Shown here piece after piece: positions 51,642 through 61,085 of a stretch of 64,000 bases of DNA. Position numbers and translations under genes: made by a program. Within the stretch, counting starts at the first letter, position 1. Every line of letters begins with the position of its first letter. Source of the stretch: JAPPHA01 sp965220985. Lineage in GTDB: Bacteria > Pseudomonadota > Alphaproteobacteria > Rhodobacterales > Rhodobacteraceae. Below the pieces are notes generated by a model, which made no database searches, was not told the DNA's origin, and worked only from the letters and a program-made list of their open reading frames with translations. The stretch is taken from positions 2,108,001 to 2,172,000 of the forward strand of contig OZ244854.1 of assembly GCA_965220985.1 (NCBI GenBank), written 5' to 3'.

Positions 51642-52700
51642 TTGGGGAACGATTTCAGGATAGACGGGCAAAAGAAAGTGTCAGGACGGGTCGAGGCCGC
51701 AAAGGCTGAGCTTCATTCGAAACTCGATCGGATCTGCGAGGGTGCTGATGCCGAAATCGCGTACCATCCGAGTGCGGACTGGTGGGGCAGTCATCCATTC
51801 AACGAAATCAAGGGTGCGGAGGCCATCTCCGGAATCTGGTCGCAATTGCGACAGTCGATGCCCAACATGGAACGACGGGTTTCGTTGCTGGTTGCAGGTC
51901 ACAGCGCTCCCGACCCGCGACCTGATCGTGATCCGGACGGCGATCTCATCGTGGCGTCGATGGGGCATTGTCAGGGGACGTTTCGGAATGACCTACTGGG
52001 CATTCCGGCAACAGGCGGCGTTGCGTATCTCAGATGTTGCGAAGCGCATCGTGTGGTGGACGGCAAGATCGCGAAATCCTGGGTCCTGTTCGATTTTCTG
52101 GATCTGATGCGCCAGGCCGGTGTTTGGCCGGTCGCGCGGTCACTTGGAGCCGAACGCATGTGGCCGGAACCGCGTGGCGGCGGCGTCAGCCCTGAAGTCG
52201 TCAGAGAGGCAGACGGCCGGCAGTCGCTCGAAATCGTCCTGCGCATGCATGCAGCACTCGGGAAGTTCGACGGCCGCAGTCTCGAGTCAATGCCGCACGC
52301 CCAATACTGGAGCGACAATTTCCTTTGGTACGGACCGGCCGGGATCGGCACCACCCGTGGGCTCGGTGGATTTCGTGCGCATCATCAGGTTCCGTTTCTG
52401 ACAGGGTTCCCCGACCGACGCGGCAGCGGTCACTACATGCGAGTGGGCGACGGCAATTTGGTGGCGACCGGAGGGTGGCCGTCGGTGGTTGCCACCCACA
52501 GCGGCGAATGGCTGGGTCTCCCGGCAACCGGTCGGCGGGTGGGCATGAGGGTGATGGATTTCTATCGAATCGACGGCGAACTCATTGCAGAAAACTGGAT
52601 TCCAATCGACATCATTCACGTGCTGTTGCAACTGGGCGTCGATGTCTTTGCTCGAATGCGGCATCTCACCGGATCATCGGGGTCTGGCGTTTTGGCATGA
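51642..52700 (+). CDS. Double SnoaL/NTF2-like domain protein
   Basis: 352 residues formed by two tandem NTF2-fold halves. The first (about 15-160) has IAYHPSADWWGSHPFNEIKG, HRVVDGKIAKSWVLFDFLDL and MRQAGVW. The second (about 190-345) has MPHAQYWSDNFLWYGPAGIG, RGLGGFRAHHQVPFLTGFPD and DFYRIDGELIAENWIPIDII. Such SnoaL-like proteins are polyketide-cyclase-fold enzymes or carriers. The start is uncertain: TTG 51642, or GTG 51678 in frame. It may be co-transcribed with the hypothetical gene before it and the amidohydrolase after it. Confidence 0.78.
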   Translation: MGNDFRIDGQKKVSGRVEAAKAELHSKLDRICEGADAEIAYHPSADWWGSHPFNEIKGAEAISGIWSQLRQSMPNMERRVSLLVAGHSAPDPRPDRDPDGDLIVASMGHCQGTFRNDLLGIPATGGVAYLRCCEAHRVVDGKIAKSWVLFDFLDLMRQAGVWPVARSLGAERMWPEPRGGGVSPEVVREADGRQSLEIVLRMHAALGKFDGRSLESMPHAQYWSDNFLWYGPAGIGTTRGLGGFRAHHQVPFLTGFPDRRGSGHYMRVGDGNLVATGGWPSVVATHSGEWLGLPATGRRVGMRVMDFYRIDGELIAENWIPIDIIHVLLQLGVDVFARMRHLTGSSGSGVLA

Positions 52701-52893
52701 GTGCGCCGAGCTCCTGCCACCCAGTCTTCTGGTAAACGGGCGTTCCCGCGTAGATGACCGACGGAACGACTTCGCAGGAATGCCCTCCGATGCGTCCCCA
52801 AAAAAACGCGGTCGCAAGACCGGGACAACTCTGCAGGTCGGCGTTGACGCCGTATCTTCTGCAGCCAGACTGACATGAAAGGATAGTGCGATC

Positions 52894-53766
52894 ATGCGAA
52901 TCGATGCACATCACCACCTGTGGGATCTCGGCGCTGTCCGTTATCCTTGGCTCGAGGCGAGCGGTCAGAAGCGGTTTTTTGGTGATCCGACGCCGATCCA
53001 GAGAAACTACCTTGTCGAGGAATTCCGCGAGACAGCAACCAGTTGCGGAATCGGTGCATCGGTCCATGTCCAGGTCGGTGCCGAGGACGGACTTGCCGAG
53101 GCCCGTTGGGTGGACGCGGTTGCAGCCGCCAACCCCGGTTGGCCCGCCGCACAGGTCGCGCACGCGGATCTTCGCGATGAAGCCGTGGACGACCGTCTTG
53201 ATGCGCTCGCGGAACTGGCCAGCGTTCGTGGAGTGAGGGATATCGTTGGGCGAGCGCCAGCCGAAGATCGCGCTTCTCAGACGGGCAATTTTCTCGAAAG
53301 CCCGCAATTCATGCGCGGTCTCCAAAAACTGGCGACTCGTGGATTTTCGTTCGACCTGCAGCTGCATCCGGGACAAATGGCTGCCGCAGCCCGGGTCTTC
53401 GGCGAGCTGCCTGATCTTTCCATCGTGTTGTGTCATGCCGGATCACCCATCGATCGAACCCAAGAGGGCCGGCAAGACTGGGCGCGCAATTTGAAAGACC
53501 TGTCTGCATTGCCGAACATGCATTGCAAGCTGTCGGGTCTCGGCATGTTCGATCACGAATGGACGACCGACAAGATCAGGCCGTTCGTCGAGACCTGCCT
53601 CGAGCAGTTCGGTCCCGAGCGCTGCATGTTCGGGTCGAATTTCCCGGTGGACAGCCTGACGTCGGATTATGCGACGCTGGTGGATGCCTACTCCGCGTTG
53701 ATCCCGCGAGAGTTGCACGAGCAAGTGCTCGGGGAGACTGCGCGGCGATTCTATCGACTCGACTGA
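52894..53766 (+). CDS. Amidohydrolase of the lactonase/2-pyrone-dicarboxylate hydrolase type
   Basis: A 290-residue metal-dependent TIM-barrel hydrolase. The N-terminal MRIDAHHHLWDL carries the first metal-binding His pair. Later come FDLQLHPGQM, SIVLCHAGSPID and MFGSNFPVDSL, where the conserved Asp sits. Relatives open lactones such as fuconolactone or pyrone dicarboxylate. AAAGGAT precedes the ATG. Neighbouring SnoaL-like and hypothetical genes suggest a small catabolic unit, but the substrate cannot be told. Confidence 0.87.
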   Translation: MRIDAHHHLWDLGAVRYPWLEASGQKRFFGDPTPIQRNYLVEEFRETATSCGIGASVHVQVGAEDGLAEARWVDAVAAANPGWPAAQVAHADLRDEAVDDRLDALAELASVRGVRDIVGRAPAEDRASQTGNFLESPQFMRGLQKLATRGFSFDLQLHPGQMAAAARVFGELPDLSIVLCHAGSPIDRTQEGRQDWARNLKDLSALPNMHCKLSGLGMFDHEWTTDKIRPFVETCLEQFGPERCMFGSNFPVDSLTSDYATLVDAYSALIPRELHEQVLGETARRFYRLD

Positions 53767-53774
53767 GCGCCGCT

Positions 53775-54716
53775 TCAGCGGGGGTCTTTTCCTCGCCCCG
53801 GCACCCTGCCGTATCGCGAGGTCAGGCGCCGCGAAGCCTTGCCCCACGGTCCCGGATCGTCCCGCTTGCCGTCGCCTCCCTGGTCCTTCGTGTCGTGGAC
53901 AGAGACGAGTTCGGTCTGAGCGTTCTTCTCGGATTCATGGGCTTTGTCGCGACGCGGCGAGGTTGGCCCCCACGGCGCGGCGCTCGGTTTGCGGCTCGGG
54001 CGAGGGTGGCTCCAAGGACCAAAAGGCGAGCGTTCGAGGTGCGGGAGTTGCAATTCCGGCTTTCTCAAGGGGATCACGAGGAGCGCTCCGGTGATGAATC
54101 CCCCGATATGGGCGTACCATGCAACCCCGCCGCCCGTCGCGCCAAATGTCAGCGCATGAATCAATTGACCAGCGATCCAGACGCCAAGCACGCTCCATGC
54201 GGGAAACCTGACCGGCACAACATAGACGAGCATCCAGACGCCCCGTTTCGGATAGAGCATGAAATATGCCCCGAGCACGCCCGACACGGCGCCGCTTGCA
54301 CCGATGGTCGGGGTCGCCGAACCGGGGTCTGCTGCCGCATGAGCAAGACCCGCCACTGCGCCGCAGACGAGATAGAAGAATGCAAATCGCCCGTGCCCCA
54401 TCGAGTCTTCGACGTTGTCGCCGAAGACCCAAAGGTAAAGCATGTTTCCCAGGAGGTGCCAGAAACCTCCATGCAGAAACATCGAGGTCAGAACCGTCAG
54501 CCATGGCGTCGCGAGGGCCATGTCAGGACGACGTTCGAGATCGCCAAGAATGGTTCCCGGGATCAGCCCGTAGCGAAAGACAAGTTGCGAATCGAGGCTG
54601 TCCCCGCCCTGAAACTGGAAAAGCCAGACCACGACACACGTCGCGATCAGCAATGCCGTGACGTACTGAAACCCGATGCGATGAAGCGGGTTGTCGTCCT
54701 TGAGCGGAATCAGCAT
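53775..54716 (-). CDS. Rhomboid family intramembrane serine protease
   Basis: 313 residues. ATG 54716 gives the start MLIPLKDDNPLHRIGFQYVT common in alphaproteobacterial rhomboids; the upstream part of the open frame is not. Six helices are seen, with LTSMFLHGGFWHLLGNMLYL, the nucleophile Ser in TIGASGAVSGVLGAYF, and the catalytic His in AWYAHIGGFITGALL. A charged 70-residue cytosolic tail (Lys/Arg/Asp-rich) follows. It cleaves membrane proteins; substrates are unknown. The gene ends 9 bases from the convergent amidohydrolase. Confidence 0.9.
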   Translation of the reverse strand: MLIPLKDDNPLHRIGFQYVTALLIATCVVVWLFQFQGGDSLDSQLVFRYGLIPGTILGDLERRPDMALATPWLTVLTSMFLHGGFWHLLGNMLYLWVFGDNVEDSMGHGRFAFFYLVCGAVAGLAHAAADPGSATPTIGASGAVSGVLGAYFMLYPKRGVWMLVYVVPVRFPAWSVLGVWIAGQLIHALTFGATGGGVAWYAHIGGFITGALLVIPLRKPELQLPHLERSPFGPWSHPRPSRKPSAAPWGPTSPRRDKAHESEKNAQTELVSVHDTKDQGGDGKRDDPGPWGKASRRLTSRYGRVPGRGKDPR

Positions 54717-55097
54717 TTCATTGTTGCTCGTTGTGGAGACCGGCGGGGCCAGGTCATTGCGACATTGTGCAATTTTGCGCGCATCTCTCAACCCGCTATC
54801 ACGCGAACAAATGATCGCCCGAAGCATCTGAAATCACCGATGGATGTCACGATCAGCCCGCGCATCGGGGGCAGTGCCGGCGAGGGTTGCCGAATCCGTG
54901 ACGCACGACTCGGCACTTTCGTTGCGTTCAGGACTTCGGCCAACCGAGGCATCTCGTCTACCCCCGGTCGGATCGAGCTTTGTTCCGCGACCCAATCAGG
55001 CCTATACTGAATGCTGGCGGCGGGTTGACAAAGAAGCGATCGGCGGGGAGCTTGCCGTAACGACAATGGTGGTGCGACAGCGACAAGGGAGACGACG
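54717..55097. other. Divergent spacer between the rhomboid and glutamine-synthetase-like genes
   Basis: No gene is supported in 381 bases. AAGGGAGA just upstream of 55098 is the ribosome binding site of the next gene. Promoters for both directions are expected but not resolved by eye. Confidence 0.4.
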
Positions 55098-56513
55098 ATG
55101 ACAGCTTATGTTGACAGGATCGAGGCGGCGATACCGGATGCCCAATCCATGAAGGAAACCCGGAGTCGACTCGAGAGTGCTGGCGTCAAGTATCTGCTGC
55201 CGGCCTGGATCGACCTCTTTGGCATCCCCAAGACCAAACCGATGCCGATCAGCGACTTCGAGGATCTCTGCATCGGAAAAGGCCCGCAATTCGCGGTTCA
55301 CTCGGTGTCGTATGTTCCCGAACTGACCCCGGCGGATCCCGACCAGATCATCATCCCCGATCTCGACGCTGTCTACATCTGTCCTTGGGACACCTCGACG
55401 GCAATGATCTTCTGCGATCTGTTCTGGGAGGGTCAGCCATACAATGTCTGTCCCCGACAGGCTCTCAAGCGGGGCATCCGCGATGCAGCAGAGGCCGGTT
55501 TTGTCGGAAGCGCCGGCATCGAACCGGAATTTATCGCCATGCGGTTCGACGAGGATGGCAATCCCGTCAAGGCGGTTGAAAACGATCCGCCGAATGCGAT
55601 CAACCCGCGCAGGCAGGCGTTCGGTTACGACCTCGAGTATTCGATCGAAGCCATGCCGTTCTTCAAGGACATGATCGACATTCTCGAAGACCTCGGCTGG
55701 AACCTCCACGATGTCGTTGCCGAGGGCGCCTATTCGCAGTTCGAACTGGATTTCCATTACACGAACGTCCTCGAAATGGCCGACAGGCTGGTGTTTCTGC
55801 GCATCCTGCTCAAGGAGGTCGCAAAGCGTCATGGATGGTTCATCACCTTCATGCCGAAGCCGACAGTCGGCGACTGGAGATCGGGTGCCCACATCAACTT
55901 CTCGCTCCAGTCGGTGGATCGACCCGGCGAGAACCTTTTCGGATCATCCGGCGTCGGCTGGACCGACGCGGCCCGCCATGCGGTCGGCGGACTGCTGGCT
56001 CATTCGGAGGCGCTGACAGCCCTGACCTGTCCGACCGTCAATTCCTACAACGGGCTGGTCCCTCGGGTCGGCGGTCTCGAAGGAGGGACGGTGACCTGGG
56101 CGCCCACCAATATCACCTATGGTCACAACAACCGCTCTGCCCAGTTCAGATTGCCCCAGAGCCGATTTTGCATCGAGAACCGGGCGGCAGACATGTGCAT
56201 GAACATCTATCTGGCGCTCGCGATGACGCAGGCAGCAGCCATCGAGGGGATCACGAACCGGGTTGATCCGGGCCCGCCGACAGACCGGGACCTGTACGCA
56301 ATGACCGATGAGGAGTTTCTGGAACTGGGCATCCGCCGGCTGCCGCGAAACCTGTGGTCCGCGGTCGAGGCGCTCGGGCAGGATGAACTTGCAGGTACTG
56401 TCATGGGCAACGTGATGCGGAACTCCTACATCAGCTACAAGGTTGATGAATGGGAGCGATACAGCCAGGCGGTGACCGACTGGGAGGTCAAGGAGTACCT
56501 GAGGCTGTACTGA
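55098..56513 (+). CDS. Glutamine-synthetase-like ligase (GlnT/gamma-glutamylmethylamide type)
   Basis: 471 residues. It has the GS fold with an N-terminal beta-grasp (SAGVKYLLPAWIDLFGIPKT) and catalytic motifs: GIEPEFIAMRF, GAYSQFELDF, HGWFITFMPKP, GAHINFSLQ, NSYNGLVPRV and FRLPQSRFCIENRAAD. The tyrosine adenylylation site of GlnA is not evident. Relatives of this length form gamma-glutamyl amides from glutamate and amines. It is one base from the next gene (MetX-like), so both probably act in one pathway. The substrate amine is unknown. Confidence 0.87.
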   Translation: MTAYVDRIEAAIPDAQSMKETRSRLESAGVKYLLPAWIDLFGIPKTKPMPISDFEDLCIGKGPQFAVHSVSYVPELTPADPDQIIIPDLDAVYICPWDTSTAMIFCDLFWEGQPYNVCPRQALKRGIRDAAEAGFVGSAGIEPEFIAMRFDEDGNPVKAVENDPPNAINPRRQAFGYDLEYSIEAMPFFKDMIDILEDLGWNLHDVVAEGAYSQFELDFHYTNVLEMADRLVFLRILLKEVAKRHGWFITFMPKPTVGDWRSGAHINFSLQSVDRPGENLFGSSGVGWTDAARHAVGGLLAHSEALTALTCPTVNSYNGLVPRVGGLEGGTVTWAPTNITYGHNNRSAQFRLPQSRFCIENRAADMCMNIYLALAMTQAAAIEGITNRVDPGPPTDRDLYAMTDEEFLELGIRRLPRNLWSAVEALGQDELAGTVMGNVMRNSYISYKVDEWERYSQAVTDWEVKEYLRLY

Positions 56514-56514
56514 C

Positions 56515-57552
56515 ATGGCCGATCAGGACCAGGATCTCGATTACGAGCTCTTCGATCTTGGAGACGTGCGCCTTGAGTCGGGCGAAACCCTTCACTCGGC
56601 ACAACTCGCCTATCGGACCTGGGGTCGTCTGAACGACAGCGCCGACAACGCAATTCTTCTGCCGACCTTCTACACGGGGACCCATCGCCGCAACGAAGGG
56701 TACATTGGCGCAGGGCGGGCACTGGACCCGTCGCGGTATTTCATCGTCTCCGTCAACATGTTCGGAAACGGATTGTCGACATCGCCAAGCAATGCGGTCG
56801 AATCCAGTCGAGGCGCGTCGTTTCCGGATGTCCGGCTCTCGGACAATGTCGTGTGCCAGCACCGTCTGCTGAGCGAGGAATTCGGTATTCGGCGTCTGCG
56901 GCTGGTTGCTGGTTGGTCAATGGCTGGCTGCCAGTCGTACGCCTGGGCAGTCCAGTATCCGGAGATGGTTGATGCCATCATGCCGTTTTGCGCATCGGCC
57001 AGAACCTCAACTCACAACTGGGTGTTTCTCGAGGGTGTCAAGGCAGCATTGCAGGCCGATCCCGTATGGAACGGCGGACACTACGACCGGCCCCCGGTCG
57101 ACGGGTTGTCTGCCTTCGGAATCGTCTATGCCGGCTGGGCATATTCTCAGACCTTCTTTCGAGAGGGCCTCTATCGCAACCTCGGCTTTGCCTCCGAGAC
57201 CGAGCTCCTCTCGTCATGGGCGCAGGAACACGCTCAAGATTGGGATGCGAACGATCTTCTGGCCATGTTGAGCAGTTGGCAACGCGCCGACGTCAGCGCG
57301 GGATCCGCATTCGGTGGCGATTTCGAGAAGGCTCTGCGATCGATCCGGGCCCGCGCCATCCTGCTGCCTTGCGCACAGGATCTTTATTTCCCGCCCGAGG
57401 ACAATGAAATCGAGGCTCGCCACATTCCGAACGCCGAGCTGCGGGTTTGGGATTCGCCTTGGGGCCACTGTGTTGGAAGCCCGGGAAACGATCCGGAATT
57501 CGACGTGTTCCTTGACAAGTGCATCAACGACTTGCTGTTGCCTGATGGCTGA
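56515..57552 (+). CDS. Alpha/beta-hydrolase of the homoserine O-acetyltransferase (MetX) family
   Basis: 345 residues. N-terminal motifs LAYRTWGRLN and ILLPTFYTGTHRRNEGYIG; nucleophile elbow VAGWSMAGCQSYAWAVQYP (Ser about 140); late LPCAQDLYFPPEDN (Asp) and WGHCVGSPG (His). It lacks the GGSxGGMQ-type elbow and parts of the lid seen in true MetX, so it may be an acyltransferase or hydrolase with another substrate. It is directly coupled to the GS-like ligase, which suggests action on a gamma-glutamyl or amino-acid-derived intermediate. Confidence 0.82.
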   Translation: MADQDQDLDYELFDLGDVRLESGETLHSAQLAYRTWGRLNDSADNAILLPTFYTGTHRRNEGYIGAGRALDPSRYFIVSVNMFGNGLSTSPSNAVESSRGASFPDVRLSDNVVCQHRLLSEEFGIRRLRLVAGWSMAGCQSYAWAVQYPEMVDAIMPFCASARTSTHNWVFLEGVKAALQADPVWNGGHYDRPPVDGLSAFGIVYAGWAYSQTFFREGLYRNLGFASETELLSSWAQEHAQDWDANDLLAMLSSWQRADVSAGSAFGGDFEKALRSIRARAILLPCAQDLYFPPEDNEIEARHIPNAELRVWDSPWGHCVGSPGNDPEFDVFLDKCINDLLLPDG

Positions 57553-58140
57553 GCGGGCCTGAGGATGGCGAGCGTCCTGGCTTGAGATCATCGTTGCTCT
57601 TGATGGCATCCAGCTTCTGCTGACGGCGAACAGCCTTTGCTGGATTCCGCATGTTCGAACCGGAACAGGCCATGAAACGGCCAAGGCAAAATCAATCTTC
57701 TCACGACTTTGCTTCGCCAGCATTGCAATGAGGATCACCTGGGACGAAATCTCAGTCATGCATGCCTCCGCCGTGCGTGCAATCCTCTTCACTCGCTCTT
57801 CGCTGCGGACAAGCCACCCAGCATGTCCCGTGACTCGGAAACAGGACGCTCGGTGTCCGCGTCTCATGAAACCAAATGCGTCCAATCATTCATGCCAGTT
57901 GGATTTGGGGGCTGGACTGAACCCACCAGAAAATGGTGACTGCACTTGATGTGTTCGAGGACATTTCGGGCGGACTGGAACATGAAGGCATGGCCTGACG
58001 ATCAGGGCGGACGGTTGCGCTGAACAGCACATCTGTCCGGTACGTTGTGTCACGTCTGGCCAGCTTTCCAAACGTTTCAAGCAAGTCCTTTCCTTGGCGG
58101 TCGCCAGTGCCCTCGATCGAGAACCATGGGGATGGGTGCG
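57553..58140. other. Spacer before the alanine dehydrogenase gene
   Basis: 588 bases without a convincing gene. Frames on both strands are short and lack family-like sequence. No divergent Lrp/AsnC regulator, common next to ald, is present. Confidence 0.45.
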
Positions 58141-59259
58141 ATGCTGATAGGCGTTCCAAAAGAGATCAAGGTTCACGAGTACCGTGTCGGGCTGACGCCC
58201 GAGAGCGTTGCTGAACTCGTCGAAAACGGCCACGACGTGGTGATCGAGACCGATGCCGGAACGGGCATTGGTGCGAACGACGACGCGTATGTCGCGGCAG
58301 GCGCAAGCGTTGCCGACACTGCGGCGGCAGTTTTCGAGACGGCCGACATGATCATGAAGGTCAAGGAGCCGCAACCGGTTGAGACCGCGATGCTGCGCAA
58401 GGATCAGATACTCTTCACGTATCTTCACCTGGCGCCGGATCCTGTTCAAACGACTGGGTTGATCGAGTCCGGGGCGACCTGCATCGCCTATGAGACCGTC
58501 ACTGCTCCGAATGGCGGATTGCCGCTGCTCAAACCGATGAGCCAAGTGGCGGGACGAATGTCCGTGCAAGCTGGCGCCTCCGCGCTCGAGAAAGCGCATG
58601 GCGGTCGTGGCGTGCTTCTTGGTGGAGTGCCAGGGGTTCCACCTGCAAAGGTTGTCATCATCGGCGGCGGTGTCGTCGGCTACAACGCGGCACAGATGGC
58701 TGTGGGTCTCGGGGCGAACGTCACGATACTGGACCGCAATGCGGATGTGCTCGAAAGCATCGCCAAGCACTTCGAGGCGAGTGCGGAAACGGCGTATTCG
58801 ACCCGAACAGGGTTGCGAGAATTGCTGACGACCGCAGACTTGGTCATCGGTGCCGTTCTGATCCCAGGTGCGGCAGCGCCGAAGCTGATTTCACGCGAGG
58901 ATCTGAAACTGATGAGAGAGGGCTCGGTTCTCGTCGACGTGGCAATCGACCAGGGCGGCTGTTTCGAAACCTCTCGACCAACTTCTCATGCCGATCCAAC
59001 GTACGAAGTCGACGGGGTCGTTCACTACTGTGTCGCGAACATGCCAGGAGGGGTGGCGAACACGTCCACCTACGCGTTGAACAATGTGACGCTTCCATTC
59101 GCCTTGCGGATCGCGAACAAGGGTTGGAAGGAAGCTCTCAGATCGGACCTGCACCTTCAGAACGGCCTGAATGTGTGGAACGGCCAAGTGACCAATGCTG
59201 CCGTTGCCGAAGCGCTGGGATATGACTTGACTCCTGTGGAGGTCGCGCTCGCGCAATAG
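58141..59259 (+). CDS. ald: Alanine dehydrogenase
   Basis: 372 residues, the normal size for this NAD-dependent enzyme interconverting alanine and pyruvate plus ammonia. MLIGVPKEIKVHEYRVGLTP at the start, the catalytic Lys in MIMKVKEPQP, His in FTYLHLAPD, YETVTAPNGGLPLLKPMSQV, the NAD fold VVIIGGGVVGYNAAQMAVGL and the C-terminal NMPGGVANTSTYALNN. ATG 58141 is chosen to give the family start; an upstream in-frame ATG at 58126 is possible. A perfect hairpin lies 52 bases after the stop. Confidence 0.95.
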   Translation: MLIGVPKEIKVHEYRVGLTPESVAELVENGHDVVIETDAGTGIGANDDAYVAAGASVADTAAAVFETADMIMKVKEPQPVETAMLRKDQILFTYLHLAPDPVQTTGLIESGATCIAYETVTAPNGGLPLLKPMSQVAGRMSVQAGASALEKAHGGRGVLLGGVPGVPPAKVVIIGGGVVGYNAAQMAVGLGANVTILDRNADVLESIAKHFEASAETAYSTRTGLRELLTTADLVIGAVLIPGAAAPKLISREDLKLMREGSVLVDVAIDQGGCFETSRPTSHADPTYEVDGVVHYCVANMPGGVANTSTYALNNVTLPFALRIANKGWKEALRSDLHLQNGLNVWNGQVTNAAVAEALGYDLTPVEVALAQ

Positions 59260-59311
59260 GGCGAACGCCTGTTGCGGGCCATTCCGGATCAGTTTTCCGC
59301 ATGGGGGCGGT

Positions 59312-59336
59312 GGTTTCAGGCATCGTGCCTGAAACC
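59312..59336 (+). terminator. Perfect 11-bp hairpin downstream of ald
   Basis: GGTTTCAGGCA-TCG-TGCCTGAAACC: eleven perfect pairs with a three-base loop, 52 bases after the ald stop. No T-run follows, so it may be a factor-assisted terminator or mRNA stabiliser. Confidence 0.5.
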
Positions 59337-59879
59337 CCGTCGCCTGCAAGCGATTGATAATCATGGGTCGATGCGGAACGAGAGCGTCGCTTTTTCAAGC
59401 GCAGAGACATGATCGCGACGGACGCTGTTCGGAAACGCCGTTCGCTGCATTGGCAGGTTGCGGCATGGTTTGATCCGGCAAGGAGCTTGATCCTGAATTG
59501 CTTGTCGCAAGCCCTTGTTCGGGACCGCCCGGTGAGGAGCTTTGCGTCACCCCTATGCACCGGTGTGACGTTTGCGTGCAACTTATCGACGCGAGCCTCG
59601 ACGCCGTCGGTGGCATCACTGCACGGCCACCCAGAGAATCGGCGCATCGACTTTCAAATTCGAGTCCGAATGCGTCGGTGGCCTGTTCTCCGGTGCACGT
59701 GCCTCGACGGCCTTGCCAATACCGTGACGGTCGCAAGAATGTGACGGATCATGCATTGGCGTGGAGTTCCGCAGGCCAAGTGATTTTCATTGCCGGGCGA
59801 GAATTCTATCCTCATCGAGGAGTGTCGAGCTTGGCGAGCATCGCGGCATGCTGGCGTCCGTTTCGTGAGAGAGGAAAGC
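59337..59879. other. Spacer before the CoA-transferase gene
   Basis: 543 bases with no supported gene. Open frames here are Arg/Ser/Cys-rich and not family-like. GAGG at 59871-59874 is the ribosome binding site for the CoA-transferase (5 bases before ATG 59880). Confidence 0.45.
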
Positions 59880-61085
59880 ATGAGCCTGGCGAAATTCAAG
59901 CCGGATGAGAAAGGGCCGCTTGACGGCGTGCGCGTCGTTGATCTGACGCGGCTTGCCGCCGGCAACATGTTGACGCACATGCTCGCGGATTTCGGTGCCG
60001 AGGTCTTCAAGGTCGAGCGCCCCGGTGTGGGCGACGACCTGCGCCGCTTCGGGCAAGCGGAAACATGGTGGAAGGAGTACGCGCGGTCGAAAAAGAGCGT
60101 GACGATTGACCTCAAGACGGACGAGGGCAAGGATCTCCTGTTGCGCGCCCTCGACGTGTCGGATGTGCTTGTCGAGAACTTCGTGCCCGGCACGCTGGAG
60201 AACTGGGGTCTGGGCCCCGATGTCCTCCTGGCCCGACATCCGGACCTGATCATCGTGCGCCTTTCAGGCTGGGGGCAAACGGGGCCCTATTCGCACAAGC
60301 CCGGGTTCGGCAGCCTGATCGAAGGGCTCTCGGGGCTCGCGGCGATGACCGGGTTCGAGGATCGCCCTCCATTGCTGCCGCCGCTTGCGCTCGCCGACAT
60401 GAACGCGGGTCTTGCCGGTTACGGCGCGGTCTGCGCTGCGCTGTATGCCCGCAACACCGAAAAGGCCCGCGGCCAGGTGATCGATCTGAGCCTGTTCGAG
60501 CCATTGTTCAGCGTTCTGGGGCCTTGGGTCTCGCAGTACGCCGCGACGGGAACCGTGCCAGCGCGCATGGGGAACCGAAGCGAGGTGGCGGCGCCTCGAA
60601 ACGTCTATCTGACGGCGGACGAGCGGTATCTCGTTCTTTCCGCATCCATGCAGTCGATGTGGGAGAAACTCGCAACGTCGATGGGACGGGAGGAACTCAT
60701 CGCTGATCCACGATATCGAACCAATACCGATCGGGTCGCGAATTCCGACGTGCTTGACGGAATTGTCGCCGACTTCATCCGGCTAAGGACGCTCGCGGAA
60801 AACCTCGAGCACTTCGAAGCGGCCGGGGTGACCGTCGGTCCAATTTGCGACCCTTCGGAACTGATCGATCATGAATACTTGCGAGGTCACGAGGTCATCG
60901 AGGACTACCCCGACGAGGACATGGGAACCGTGCCGTTGCACAAGCCGTTCCCCCGGTTCTCGGAAACCCCCGGCGTGGTGCGTTCGGCAGCGCCAAGGCT
61001 CGGAGAGCACAATGACGACTTGCTCCAACTGCTGGAACTCGCGGACGCAGATGCCGACTGGCTCAAGCGTACGGGGACGCGATGA
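59880..61085 (+). CDS. CaiB/BaiF family (class III) CoA-transferase
   Basis: 401 residues, full length for class III CoA-transferases. N-terminal GPLDGVRVVDLTRLAAGNML, then FGAEVFKVERPGVGDDLRR, KKSVTIDLKTDEGKDLL, DVLVENFVPGTLENWGLG, LSGWGQTGPYSHKPGFGSLI and the catalytic Asp in LALADMNAGLAGYGAVCAAL. It moves CoA between organic acids through an aspartyl-CoA intermediate. The citrate-lyase-beta-like gene starts inside its stop, so the pair probably activates and then cleaves one acid (for example a citramalate- or itaconate-like compound; inference). Confidence 0.92.
   Translation: MSLAKFKPDEKGPLDGVRVVDLTRLAAGNMLTHMLADFGAEVFKVERPGVGDDLRRFGQAETWWKEYARSKKSVTIDLKTDEGKDLLLRALDVSDVLVENFVPGTLENWGLGPDVLLARHPDLIIVRLSGWGQTGPYSHKPGFGSLIEGLSGLAAMTGFEDRPPLLPPLALADMNAGLAGYGAVCAALYARNTEKARGQVIDLSLFEPLFSVLGPWVSQYAATGTVPARMGNRSEVAAPRNVYLTADERYLVLSASMQSMWEKLATSMGREELIADPRYRTNTDRVANSDVLDGIVADFIRLRTLAENLEHFEAAGVTVGPICDPSELIDHEYLRGHEVIEDYPDEDMGTVPLHKPFPRFSETPGVVRSAAPRLGEHNDDLLQLLELADADADWLKRTGTR

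Noticed and set aside
57214..57885. 223-codon minus-strand frame before ald as a possible divergent Lrp regulator
   Set aside because: It overlaps the end of the MetX-like gene and shows no HTH or RAM domain.
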